A DNA stretch of 64,000 nucleotides, taken from positions 496,001-560,000 of the forward strand of contig BSBN01000334.1 in NCBI GenBank assembly GCA_027924645.1. The letters are read 5' to 3'. The stretch's first letter is position 1. The number at the start of each line of letters is the position of its first letter. The position numbers and the translations under genes were made by a program. Positions 46,901 to 58,994 of this stretch are shown piece by piece. The notes under the pieces were generated by a model. The model did no database searches. It was not told the origin of the DNA and saw nothing but the letters and a program-made list of their open reading frames with translations. The DNA is from Cunninghamia lanceolata (lineage: Eukaryota > Streptophyta > Pinopsida > Cupressales > Cupressaceae).

Positions 46901-47841
46901 GATTAGGGTTTAAGGTATAGTATCGATTCTGTTGAGGGTTTAGGAATAGGGATAGCATTTAGGGTTTAGGGATGAGGGATTAGAGTTGAGGGATGATGGA
47001 TTAGGGTTGAGGGTTGAGGGATTAGGGTATAGGGATAAGGTTTAGGGTTGAGGGTTGAGGGATTAGGGTTTAAGGTATAGTGTTGAGGGTTGAGGGTTTA
47101 GGATTAGGGTTTAGGGTTGACGGATTAGCATTTAATGTCGAGGTTAGGGTTAGAGTGTCGAGGGTAGAGGGATTAGGGATAGGGTTTAGGGTTGAAGGTT
47201 TAAGGATTGAGGGTTGAGGCTTTAAGGATGAGGGTTTAAGGCTTAAGATATAGTGTCAAGTGTTGAGGGTGTAGGGATAGGGTTTAAGTTTTAAGGGTTA
47301 AGGGTTGAGGGATAGGGATTAGGGTTTAAGGTATAGTGTTGAGGGTTGATGGTTTAGGGATAGGGTTTAGGTTTGAGGGATTAGGGTTTAGGGTTGATGA
47401 ATTAGGGTTTAATGTTGAGAGTTGAGGGTTGAGGGTTGAGGTTGAGGGATAGGGTTAATGGTCAAGGGATTAGGGTTAAATAAGAGTGTCATGGATAGAG
47501 GGATTAGGGTTTAAGGTATAGTATCGAGCCTGTTGAGGGTCTAGGAATAGGGATAGTGTTTAGGGTTTAGGGATGAGGGATTGGAGTTGAGGGATGATGG
47601 ATGATGGATTAGGGTTGAGGGTTGAGGGATTAGGGTTTAGGGACAAGGTTTAGGGTTAGGGTTGAGGGATTAGGGTTTAAGGTATAGTGTTGAGGGTTTA
47701 GGGATAGGGTTTAGGGTTGAGGGATTAGAGTGAAGGGTTGAGGGTTTAGGGTTTAGGGTTTAGTGATAGGGTTGAGGGTCGAGGGATCAGAGTTAAGGGT
47801 TGAGGGATTAGGGTTTGACATTGAGGGTTGAGGGTTGAGGG
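43929..47841 (+). repeat. Telomere-like higher-order repeat array, ~3.9 kb
   Basis: The tract is made of 6-7-bp variants of the plant telomere unit: GGGTTTA mixed with GGGTTGA, GGGATTA, GGGATAG and GGGTTAA. Perfect runs are short (for example near 44090 and 46700). A marker phrase TATAGTATCGAG recurs at 43990, 44309, 44910, 45374, 45831, 46439, 46916 and 47517, giving alternating intervals of about 601-608 and 457-477 bp. The higher-order unit is therefore near 1.07 kb, plus one extra ~457-bp block. The G-rich strand is the plus strand throughout. Open frames on the minus strand (NPNPLSLNP-type) are by-products of the repeat. Confidence 0.9.
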
Positions 47842-47966
47842 CATTTTCTATCAAGAACTTGATTATGAGGGCTTGCCCCTTCATTGTTATGCCTATCATA
47901 TGGCGGAGCATCTGGCAAGCTCTTGTAGGAAAGAGATGTGATTAATGCAAAGGATGTGATCAATCT

Positions 47967-48020
47967 ATAGCAAGACAAAATGCGAGCACGTTATAACACG
48001 CTCGCATTTTGTCTTGCTAT
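47967..48020. repeat. 54-bp palindrome B
   Basis: ATAGCAAGACAAAATGCGAG at the left and CTCGCATTTTGTCTTGCTAT at the right, centred on GTTATAAC. It has the same length and centre as A1 and lies just right of the telomere-like array and upstream of the transposase. Confidence 0.88.
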
Positions 48021-48811
48021 TGAAACGGTAAAAAAGTGGTTACCTCCGTGATCCATGCCCACATGCTCTGTTTTCTTACTGATTCTGCATGTGCTCCGAC
48101 AAAAAAGAAGTGCTTTCATGTTGTTGGGAAGTTCACATGCACATTTGACACATTGTACCACCTTTGCATGATCTTTCCACCACCTTTTCTGCTTTGCCAA
48201 CTTGAGAAGGAGGAAATAACACAGTTTTCACACCAAGTTTGATATATATCTATTCAAGTTTCAATTTTTGTAGTGTTGCAATGTTAATTGTGATTCAATT
48301 TTAGGAATTTAACATTATAGATTGGTTAATAGTATTGTTGTTAGTAATGATATTTGAGTGTTATTCAATTTAACATTGAAAAGGAAGCAAGTGGTGAAAA
48401 ACTCAAATTGTTGAGGAGTTTGATGCAAGAAGATAAAAACACTACATAATTGGGTACTCTCTCCATTCAAATCTTCATTTTTTAGGTATGTCAAGTCTTT
48501 ACATGCATGTTCTTTACATTTTCCTTATTTCGGATTGAATTACTTTATCATGCTTTATCATACATGTTTAAAATAGACACATTCCCAATCAAGAAAGCGG
48601 CCTACAATCTCACATGATGCCATGTATATTTTCTACACTTGGGCTCTTTAATAATTATGTGTAATAAACAAACCTTAACATACCATGATGTCAAACTATA
48701 CAAGAATAAATCCTTACAACATAAAAAAAAGACAATCCCACTATTATCTTGTATTCATTTCTTAGGAACTAATATTGGTCTCTTTATCATGCTATAGACA
48801 AATTCTCCGTC

Positions 48812-51800
48812 ATGCCGAGGAAACAATCAAGAATTAAACCAACACAGGAAGAGATAGAAGCTAAGAATGCAAAGAAAGCAGTGACTATGAGGGAACTTCG
48901 TGAGAAGAGGAAATTGGACACGATAAATGAAGACATACCAATTGAAGAGGAACCACAACCATCACAAAAAGATATGGTATTGGCGGCACAAAGAGAACGA
49001 ATGCAAAAACTTCATGGTACAAGAGATTTGAATACCATAGTTGGAGACATGTCCTCTACTGCAAGTCAACATGTAGGGACACCATCCACCACATCTCAAG
49101 TTGAGAGTACATCATCACTCACATGTGATGAAGGAGGTACACCATCGTTCCCACCTCAACCTCAAGGTATGTCATCTATTCCATCTTTGATCGAAGGTAT
49201 GCCATCTAACCCATCTCATTTAAATATTGATGAAATTCCTAATGTTGAGATGAATTTACCTAACTTGACACCACCTAGAATTTTGCATAGAAAGCCAAAG
49301 TATTTGATTGATATTGATGAGAATATTTTGCAGCCAATGGAAAGTAAGATTCCAAAACGCACTTGTAGAAGATATGCTAATAAGATTTGGAGATTATTCT
49401 TTGAAAAGTTAAATGAGACTGCAAGATGTCAACTATTCGTTGAAATGATGCGAAATATAAAGTATAGGTCTATCATGAAGATTCTTGGGTTGAGAACATC
49501 AGAGGCTTCAAGTGAAAAATCTATTGTCAAGAATCTAATGAGTGCGTATGAGAGTGTGGGTAACACCTCATGCACAAAAGATAGTAATGCAACATGGCGT
49601 GTGATTACATCAACTATAGTAAGTAGTCAAACGAGGAAAGCTCATCTCATTAGAAAGACAAGTCAAGAATTGAAAATTAATAGGAAAACTTTATCAAGAG
49701 CCATTGGAAGACGCCAAAGAATTGAGGACACTAATGAAAATGAATTATGGGCGTTCTTGGGGAGACTACCACGAAAAGATAAACCAATTGTTGAAGCATT
49801 GAGATCACTAATTGAAGACTTTTGGAAGAATTACACAAGGGTATCTCTGAATCAAAGGGATGTGGTAAGAAGGAGAATCGGTAGTCAGAACCGCTAGCCA
49901 CATCTAAAGCATTTTTTGGATGAGACTCAAACACAGTTTTATGGTAAATTTCTAGAGAATTATCCTCAAATTAAAATTTGTCAAAGATATTTTGAATTGC
50001 TAAAACCTTTCTATGTTAAGATAAATCACACACGCACTACTTGTTGTTGTAGATTATATATTGAATTTTCTAACCATTTTGATGCTTATAGGTCTATATG
50101 TTTAGATATGTATACTAACAATGATTTGTAGGGTTGTGCCATATGTGCCCCACCAACATCTTCAAGAGACTTCATATCAAGAATTTTATGTGAAAGAGAG
50201 GAAGGTCAAATATTCTACAAGAAATTATACTTGGATGGCACATGTCATCGTTGCGGTGGCTTGCAACATTTGCCAATATGTGAACATATGGAAATAACAC
50301 ATGCGGTTAGAAATGAACTAGTAAAGTTTGGCAAGTATAAAACAGTGGCATACAATACAAAAGATGGTAAAAAAGCAAAGAGGTGTGAATTAGTTATTGA
50401 AAAGATTCCAGTGTATCAGTTTATGCCTATATTTCGTGACAACATAGTGTATGAGTATGCAATACATGCCCATAGAGCTCGATGGTTGGACTTGCAATTC
50501 AAGTTATGCAAGGACACATTTTCAATTGGTAGCATTGTTTCAGTCGTCGACTTTGCAGAGAACTACAGTTTACAGCCACAACGTGAGGTGCAATCACAAT
50601 ATTACAACTCCACACAGGTTTCTATATTTGTGCACATCGCATTCATTCATGCAAATGATAGTATAGAGGATGACAGAAAGATCATAAGGGAGTATAATTT
50701 CTATCTTAGTGATGATCGCACGCATTCTATGGAGTTCGTGCAAGGTTGCTTTCAGGTGTTCTACAATGATTTGGCTAGAAGGGGCATATCGTTCAGTCAG
50801 CATATCATATGGTCGAATAACTATGCGTCACAATTCAAGAACTCACGAAATTTCTATTGGCTGAGTAGGAGGCATAATTTTACAGGTATTCAACATATGT
50901 GGAACTTTTGTGAGGCCGGGCATGGAAAGGGGGAGCATGATGGTGCAGGAGCATGTATCAAAAGAGCCATAGCACGAGAAGAGTTAAAGTATAAAGATAA
51001 TGCAAAGTTGACAGATGCAAAATCAATTATTGAGTGGTGTAATGCTTCCATGGGTCCAGGTAATGAAGGTAAGTCTTCAGTTCGTAGATTTTTTGGTTGA
51101 TAGATGATACTAACATTGCACCATATGAAGATTGTTGTATACTGACAGGATCAAATGAGATGCACTCTTTTAGAAGCTCAATTGTAGGTTCATGGAGTAT
51201 CCATACACAAAAGATGTCATGCTTTTGTTCTTCCTGTACAATTCAAGTCTAGGATGAGTGCGAGTCAAAGGAGTGGGTTGACGAATGGCAGTTAAGTTAT
51301 CTTAGCCCACTTGACACGTATCAACCCCCAACGGCACTAGAACTAACACAGATGGAATCGTCAGTTGACTTTGACCACATATCAGATTTAGTTCAACTAG
51401 GTAATATAGGGCACGTCTATGCATGTAATTTCATCTAGTTCAACCAAGTAATGCCATCTTACTTTGTAGTGTTTTTGTAATGTTGACTAATTTCATCTAA
51501 TTTGCTACACATATCAATGTAGGGCACGTATATGCAGTTATTGTAGATGAAGATAATGAAGAGGGAATAGATTATTACTAATTGTCATTGTGTTGAGGCC
51601 AAAAAGAAATTGCAGGCCCTTGTTACAGATGGAGAAAACATCGAATAGCCAATAGGTTCAGTGGTTATTACTAGAACATGGCTTAGAAGGTACCCACATA
51701 AGAGTGTTAATATTTCGCTATTTCAGGACTTTAACACGCATCGGAAGATTCTTCATTACTCGAACCTTGTCGTGGCATCCAATGTTCATTTGATAAAGTA

Positions 51801-51909
51801 TCGGGGTAGACCTTTAAACAAAATATTTTGGAAGGTGCGTGAGTCTGACCATGAAGCAATACTTGACACAATAAAGAGTAGAGTAGACCTAGATGGTTCA
51901 TTGGATTAA
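48812..51909 (+). pseudogene. DDE transposase of the large DNA transposon, decayed
   Basis: ATG at 48812 opens a frame that continues to 51100 through two TAG stops (49895-49897, 50129-50131). The N-terminal part is charged with a low-complexity Ser/Pro stretch; a Cys/His-rich region follows (TTCCCRLYIEF, CAIC, CHRCGG). The catalytic core shows VVDFAENYSLQPQ, then WSNNYASQFKNSR where relatives as I recall them have WSD, and CEAGHGKGEHDGAGACIKRA, so the second acidic residue appears to be Asn. A lost T in the T-run at 51089-51094 shifts the frame. The reading continues (NIAPYEDCCILTGSNEMHSF) through TAG 51250-51252, an intron at 51401-51522, another shift near 51560 and TAG 51646-51648 to the end at 51909. 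It is clearly transposase-like; a Sola-type affiliation is possible but not established by eye. Confidence 0.8.
51401..51522 (+). other. Intron in the transposase remnant
   Basis: GTAATA...AATGTAG removes 122 bp and joins ...LVQL to GHVYAVIVDEDNEEG in frame. The phrase GGGCACGT[C/A]TATGCA occurs on both sides of the acceptor region, hinting at a small duplication. Confidence 0.5.
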
Positions 51910-52079
51910 TTTGTAAGTATTCACATTAATTTTGTAAAGTCATGTTACATTGAGTTGTAAGTATGCACATTAATTTGTAAGGTTTGTCTATTTTTTATTT
52001 CCTCCTACATTTTTACACATATGTACACATTTTTACATCATCATGTTATGCATTTTTGGTGTCCTGCTCCTGATGCAAC

Positions 52080-52640
52080 CAAACTCATAACTCACCCTAC
52101 TTCCTCTAGACACCATTTGATGATCTCTCCAACACTCTAGATCCAGGGCGCCCAATCATGATGATGACCTATATACCATTATCCCAAGGCACTCATAATG
52201 AATGAAAAGAAGACCAAGGGCGCCCAAGCTTAATAGACTTATTTCTTTCAATTTTGATGATGCAAACTCTTGCAATATGACATCCACTTTCATGCCTTTA
52301 GATCTTCCTTCACATACAGGGCGCCAAATCAAGTTGAAAAATCTACATAAGGGCACCAAAATGGATGAAAGGAGACATGAAATGCGCCTTAGGACTCCAT
52401 GCTAAGGTTTGAGCCATTAAAGTCTCTTGATATTAGGTGCTCATGATGATGAAACTTAGAGCTTTTTCTTTTCCTATGCGCTCATCTAAGATGTTTGAAT
52501 GATAAGGAGCGCCTCAACCTCTATAATGTACATTGGGCACCAAAATCAAGGTGATTTTAAGTCACTTTGAGTCATTTGGGGTCAGTTTGAGTCTTTGAGT
52601 CATGTTGCAAAAAAGTGTCAATGTTGTCAAGTTGCAGAAA
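52080..52640. repeat. GGCGCC-rich LTR-like fragment
   Basis: A GGGCGCC/GCGCC core recurs at roughly 30-80-bp spacing, as in the U3-like tract of the older LTR at 54101. It interrupts a 358-bp repeat: a ~36-bp phrase with TTTTTGGTGTCCTGCTC lies on both sides (52048 and 52650). Confidence 0.5.
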
Positions 52641-52649
52641 GCAACTTTT

Positions 52650-54066
52650 GCATTTTTGGTGTCCTGCTCGTGATGTGACCAAACTGACTATTCCAATGCA
52701 TCCGGATGGGTACATTTACACTAGGCATGGTCCTATTTTTCACCCAAACATGTCGAAACAGTTCGAGCTACATTGTACTGACGATATCCCTGAAGAGTCC
52801 AAATTGCAAAAAGGCAGCAATCTTTGACGAGATGTTACTCAAAAATCGTGTCACTTAGAAACATTCTGTCTAAGGCAACATGATCATGTAGAGTGCCTCT
52901 ACAATAACTTCTCTCAGTTTTTATATCTCTGAGGCATTTGCCTGTGGTGAAAGGCTTTCTACTGCCCCAAAAATTATCAGAAGGAGGCAGTGTAAAGTTG
53001 CAAAGGGGTGTAACTTTCGTCCTGCTCCTGATGTGACCAAACTGACTATTCCAACGTATTTGAATGGGTACATTTACACTAGGTATGGTCCTTTTTTTCA
53101 CCCAAACATGTCGAAACAGTCTGAGCTACATTGTACCGACGATATCCCTGAAGAGTCCAAAGTGCAAAAAGGCAGCAATCTTTGATGAGATGTTACTCGA
53201 AAATTGTGTCACTTAGAAACATTTCGTCTAAGGCAACGCGATCACGTAAAGTGCCTCTACAATAACCTCTCTCATTTTTTTATATCTCTGAGGCATTTGC
53301 CCGTGGTGAAAAGTTTTCTGCTGCCCCAAAAATCGTCAGAAGGAGGCAGTGTAAAGTTGCAAAGAGGTGTAACTTTTGTCCTGCTCTTGATGCGATCAAA
53401 CTGACTGTTCCAACGCATCCAGATGGGTACATTTACGCTAGGCATTGTCTTTTTTTCCACCCAAACATGTCAAAATAGTCCAAGCTACATTGTACCCACG
53501 ATATCCCTAAAGAGTCCAAAGTGCAAAAAGATAGCAATCTTTGACGAGATGTTACTTAAAAACCGTGTCACTTAGAAACATTCTATCTAAGGTAACACGA
53601 TCACGTAGAGTGCCTCTACAATAACCTCTCTCGGTTTTTTATATCTCTGAGGCATTTGCCCGTGGTGAAAGGTTTTCTGTTGCCCCAAAAATTATTAGGA
53701 GGCAGTGTAAAGTTGCAAAGGGGTGTAACTTTTGTTCTGCTCCTGATGCGACCAAACTGACTATTCCAACGCATTCAAATTTGTACATTTATGCTAGGCA
53801 TGGTCTTGTTTTTCACCCAAACATGTCGAAACAGTCTGAGCTACATTGTATCGACGATATCCCTGAAGAGTCCAAAGTGCAAAAAGGTAGCAATCTTTGA
53901 TGAAATGTTACTCAAAATTTTGTCACTTACAAACATTCCGTCTAAGGTAATGCGATCACGTAGAGTGCCTCTACAATAACCTCTCTCAGTTTTTTATATC
54001 TCTGAGACATTTGCCCGTGGTGAAAGGTTTTCTGTTGCCCCAAAAATTATCAGGAGGCAATGTATT
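52650..54066. repeat. 358-bp tandem array, four copies
   Basis: The phrase AAACTGACT recurs at 52681, 53039, 53398 and 53754 (intervals 358, 359, 356). Each unit includes GATATCCCTGAAGAGTCC, CTCTACAATAACCTCTCTC and AAAGTTGCAAAGGGGTGTAA. It is noncoding; copies look 85-95% alike. Confidence 0.88.
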
Positions 54067-54100
54067 AAGTCAAGATGAAAGTCTATTCACTCTAGGCGCC

Positions 54101-57100
54101 TGTTGTGACCAAATCACACATCGCCCCATTGCAAATGGGGACCCCCTGCTTTTTTTGAACTCCAGTGTGTTTGACTAAGCTTAGATGATGTCTTGGGGTT
54201 ATTGCATGATGAGGTCAGTGGTGTTTGAGTTTTAGAGCTCCTTGATGACTTGATCCTGATAGTGGGCGCGTAGAGGAAGGAATGATTAAGGCACATTTCA
54301 TCATCTAGAGAATCCCAAACATGCGCCTTGAACAAGTGATGCTACAAGTGGTGAACAAAATGGGCGCCTTGAATAATTGAGCCCTCCAAGACATCTTGCA
54401 ATTGCCTAAAAGTCTAAAATTTACATAAGTGAGTTAAGGCGCCATTTTCCATCTCCAGAGCCTCCTTTGAGTGCCTTAACATGGAGTGAATGTTTTAGTC
54501 TATGAAAGATTGCGCCTAAAGAATATAAAAACCCCTTGAGTCACTAGGATGAACTAAGTTAACAAAATAAACTTCATTGAGGGAGGCTCACTTGTGCATC
54601 TAGACAAGCGCCTAAGAAAAAGCATGTTTAGAGACACCCCTCGAATGAACCCTCTAGAACCAATAACCATAGCTCAAGATCCATAACCATGAGAAGATAA
54701 AGCATTAAAAAAATTCATCTAAAAGATGGGAAATACCTCTTAGATGATAGTCTGCCGAGTAGACCAAGAGTGGGGAATGAGAATGCTCCTCGAAGATACA
54801 CCAAGCCACAATGACTCTCTCTAATAAGAATCTTCTCTAGGTCCATAATTAACTCACGCCCATATCCAAGTGAAAGTCTCCTTGGTCTTCCTCCTAAAAC
54901 CTCTAAAGGGTAACCATCTCAACAAGTGTCTCTAATCCCAAGAGAACTCTAGCCTCACCCAAGTCTCGAAGTATGTATGAGAACCTACAACCAATCAATC
55001 CATGTTAAGCTCCAAATGCAACACCACATTATCATGAAGCTCCCAAGCACATGACCAATGTACTCAATACCAAGAGAACCAACAAGACCACTATCAAAAC
55101 TCCAACTACAAAATTAGGTATCCAAACATGACATCATGATCTAACATCTCCTCCTAGAAGATCACATGCACCAATACAGACATCCTAGTCTCAAGAGAAC
55201 TTGTATCATGCTAATACTCTAATCTAGAATCAAGAGTCCACCAAGACACACTACTAAACACCTCTAAACCAAGGATCAAAATCTACAACCACATGAAGAT
55301 AACCATCTCCTAAAAATAGTAGCCAAGATGTCAAAGCACTCTCACTACGAATAATAATCATAATCTAAGAGTTTGTCCATTACACCCAACCACTATATAA
55401 GATCATCCATCACTAGGTGACGAATACACATCACTATCAAAGCTCCCACTGAACCATGATATGAACTACACATGGCATTGTGATAACCATCTCCTAAATG
55501 AAGATCACCATGGTCCACACACACTCAACTATAATACTAATAACTCCAAACTAGAACCAAGATCTCCAATCTAAGAAGATAAACCATCATTACTGTCAAA
55601 AGCTCACACTAAACTATGCAACTAAGATATCCATGACATCATGATAAACATGCTACAAGTCCCAATAACCAACTATCCAATCATTCTCATCATCCATCCT
55701 CTCATCCCAATGCAACATACCAATGCGCAAATGAGCATAGACAAGGAAAAATAACAAAGAATAGGCAATTAATGTACCTGATGTGTCTTCATTTCATAAA
55801 CTAGTAAACATCATTTGCATCCATGCTTAAACCAATCTTATTGTTGTGTTTGATGTGTCCTCTTTCAAACAACCATTTAACAAAATTTGAGTCCAAACAA
55901 TAAACAGTTACAACCATAAACATCTCAAAGTCCAAAATCTAAACATTCTATCATCCTTAATCATTTCCATCATGGACCCTTGGTTTGAAAAAATCATTAT
56001 GCAAGATAAAAACCCTATGCCTATTACCTTGTGCGAGGCTCATGCAAAACCCAAAATCACAATCAAAATAGGTCCTCAAACCATGCATCCTTTAAATGAG
56101 ATCTTTTATCCAAATCAATCAAAAAATCCCTTTGACAATGATGATGATGATAGTATTGTAGATCAAGATGATATCAAGATGACAATAGCATTAACTATGA
56201 GATCATTACATGCAAAATTTCCATAAACCTTCATCTCCCACTCATGAACATGCAAGAATATTTCAAACAAGAAATGACTAGCACTAGCTATCATGCCAAT
56301 CCTAAATACACATCTAATGGTCATCCTTATGGTACCTTTGGTAAGGGAAGAACCACTTTAGACCAAGGTCCTCATATTTAATTCATATCTCCAATCCCAA
56401 CCGCATGTGAGAACTGTTTATCCTATGTATCCTATTCAAATCCTCCATCTCATAATCCTTACATTCCAACTTATCCCATCAATCCAAACCCACTACATCC
56501 AAATCATCCTTTTTAGATTTCCTCCAAGGACTTCTAGTGGAGGAAAAATCTCAAACTAGAAATCACAAATTCAATTAGTGTACCTCTCCCAAGCCTATCC
56601 AAAAGTCACATAGTACCATGCCTATCCATCAAACACCACTATGCAATCAAAATCCTAACAACATGCCCATGATCCAAGATCAAGTGCAATCATGCAAAGA
56701 TATTATCAATCACAAGCCTATTAAGAATGAACTAGAGTCTTCTAGTACCATACTTTTCCATCAAACACCATCATGTAATCCATGGCCTATCAAGCCTATC
56801 AAAGAGTCTCTTACTAGAATTCAAGTCAAAATCTATCATGCAACCATGTTAATTATGCAAAACCTATCAATCCCATCCAAGAAACCTTTATTTTCATCCA
56901 AACTCAAGATCTATGTCAAGAATCAAATCTAAAGTAGGATCAAATGTGCACTCACCCAAATCAATATCAAATTATCCAAGCTACTTAAGATCAAATTATC
57001 CAAGTTATTCAACCTCAAACTATCCAAGCCACTCCCACTGATGATCATGATCCTATCTATGATCAGGAGAACCAAGTTGATATCATCATCCAACTTTATA

Positions 57101-57415
57101 CTATCCATGATCTCAAGAAATCTAAAAGGGTAAGTGCAAGAAGATGGGGGGCCAAAAAGTGGCCAAATTAATTTCAAAAAAAATTAAGTCATCTTGGGCG
57201 CATTTTCTTGCTTTAGTTGGGTTAAACTTATTTTGGTGCCTTGGTGAGAAGTTCTCTAGATATGAGTTAGAACCATCAAAATAATAAAACTTGCCAAGAA
57301 AGAGATAGGCATTTTTATGAAGTTTTTCCTCAATGTTGAGCACCTAGGAGGTAGATTGCTCAAGAGAGGGTTAGATACTCTGTATTTCACTCTATTGTTA
57401 ACTTGTCTAAAAATA
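54101..57415 (+). repeat. Older relative of the 1777-24905 LTR (solo or partial)
   Basis: The start TGTTGTGACCAAATCACACA (then TCGCCCCATT) matches the start of the intact LTR closely. At 57351-57410 the phrase GCTCAAGAGAGGGTTAGATA and TTTCACTCTATTGTTAACTT match its end. The ~3.3-kb interior is unlike it except that GGCGCC-core repeats occur at 54260-54560 in the place of the TGCGCC array. The middle (54560-56930) is noncoding with CCAAG/ATCAAGAG-rich sequence; two small open frames (55972-56226, 56618-56932) are not recognised. No matching target duplication or gag-pol is present. Confidence 0.6.
57130..57192 (+). repeat. Third copy of the transposon end
   Basis: About 63 bp from GTAAGTGCAAGAAGATGG to AATTAAGTCAT agree almost base for base with the inverted right end (61329-61391), then diverge. 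It lies inside the older LTR. Confidence 0.85.
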
Positions 57416-57449
57416 ATGGAAGCATAGAATTATCAACTTTTGAACCTTC

Positions 57450-57990
57450 GAACTCACTATTGGCGAGACAACATACCATCGGCGAGCCTAAAATTTCATT
57501 GGCCGATAGGCCGATGCCACCATGACTCCGTTTGATTTCACTTCTGACAAACATCCCATCATTGACTCTTATCGGTCAGACAGACCACTATCGATGACTT
57601 TATATCCTTTCACACCGATGTCTTTGTCACTCCGATATGAGACTCTAAGTCCCTCGCCTATCAGTAGGACTTAATACCATCGGTACACCCAAAAACTCTT
57701 CTGCTGACACACCGATCTCACGAATGACAACCTTCAGACCACACCCGTCGGTGAGACTCCAAACATCGGTGAACTCTAATCTCGTTGGGCCGATACACCG
57801 ATGGATTTTAACTGTCAGTGTGACCCCCTTCATCGGCGAATCTCTCAACTGCTCTTCCAATGCGCAGATGGGATTATCTTCCGATACATTGATGTCTTCG
57901 ACTTTGAACCACACTCGTCGGCAAGACAGACCACTATCAGTGAAGCCTAACCAAGGTCTGCCAATACGCCGATACGACCAACTCTTGACG
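57450..57990. repeat. Array of CCGATG/ATCGG motifs
   Basis: About 20 occurrences of CCGAT or its complement ATCGG in 540 bp, as ACACCGATG, CATCGGCGAG and GTCGGTGAG, at 15-40-bp spacing. The tract follows the end of the older LTR, so it may be part of that element's interior or leader. It creates overlapping open frames on both strands without protein-like features. Confidence 0.65.
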
Positions 57991-58019
57991 TCAATACAAG
58001 GTTCTTTTGCAGGCAAAGG

Positions 58020-58450
58020 GCGCTTAGGCTTATGGGGCTCAATTTGATGTATTTATTGAAAGCTCAAGGTGAATTGATGCTTATTGAAAATGCCACTTAG
58101 TCCTTCATTTGCATTATAGGCGCCATTTCCTATTGACTTATATACTCCTCCTCATGCTAGGGTGCCATAATGAAGTAGTTTAGACAATAGGTGCGCTTCA
58201 CTTACCAGAGGCTTGTTCTCCTTCCACCTTAGGCGCACTTTTATGGTGGAATAGGTGTCAATGGGCGCCTTGTCTTAAATGAATGCTCTCTCTAAGTTGG
58301 GCGCCCTTTTGAGGCTTTATGAGTTGCAAATTGCACCTTAACCCTTCATGCTTGTTGCTCAATGTTTGAATGTTTAAGAAAGTCTCCTTTAGGCGCTCAT
58401 CTTAATGACTTTTTCTCAAGGCGCAATCATCCTAATGACTTGGATATTCA
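58020..58450. repeat. Second GGCGC-core array
   Basis: GGGCGCTT, GGCGCCATT, AGGTGCGC, TAGGCGCAC, GGGCGCC and AGGCGCTC recur every 30-70 bp, the same style as 52080-52640 and 54260-54560. Confidence 0.6.
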
Positions 58451-58994
58451 TCCTAGTGTTTCAGGATATTAGGCTACCAGACTTAGTCATTTTTAGGACC
58501 TCAAACATACAGAATAACATGATGATTCATTTTTTTGTATTGCATATAGTTGACATTCTATGCTACTCATAAAGAATATTAATATTTTCTGTTCAACATG
58601 ATGATTCATTTTTTTTTTTAAATACAACTTTTATCTTTTAGTTCCAAAATGAGGTTTAGGTGATACTTGAATAACAATAGCTAGCTTATTGGATCAACAA
58701 ACATCCTATGTAATACAATCAGACTTTAAATATTTGAAGTAGCCATCTACAAATATCCATTCAAACGTGGATTTATAATGCAAGTATGGACGCCATCAAT
58801 AAAAAAGATTTGTATTAACCAAATATCCATATAGGCATACATCAATATCTGTCGATATAAGTATAACATATATACAAAATAGCCATATAGGCTTACAAGA
58901 ATGTCATATAGGCATACAATGTCAACTATGTACAATACAAAATATATGTCCACAAATGCCATATAGGCATACAACAAAGGAACACAATAAAAAG
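58451..58994. other. 3' flank of the minus-strand transposon gene
   Basis: AT-rich DNA with about five loose repeats of CCATATAGGCATACA between 58828 and 58975. No gene seen; it may include the 3' untranslated region of the minus-strand gene. Confidence 0.45.

Noticed and set aside
45216..46958. Three minus-strand ORFs of 66 codons with repeated NPNPLSLNP-type peptides
   Set aside because: They are translations of the telomere-like repeat, whose 6-7-bp units lack stops in that frame; similarity among them reflects the higher-order repeat.
53204..53460. Short ORFs repeated within the 358-bp array
   Set aside because: Present on both strands and only in some copies; explained by the repeat unit.
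57645..58047. Overlapping plus and minus ORFs of 107-123 codons
   Set aside because: They arise from the CCGATG motif field; neither looks like a protein.
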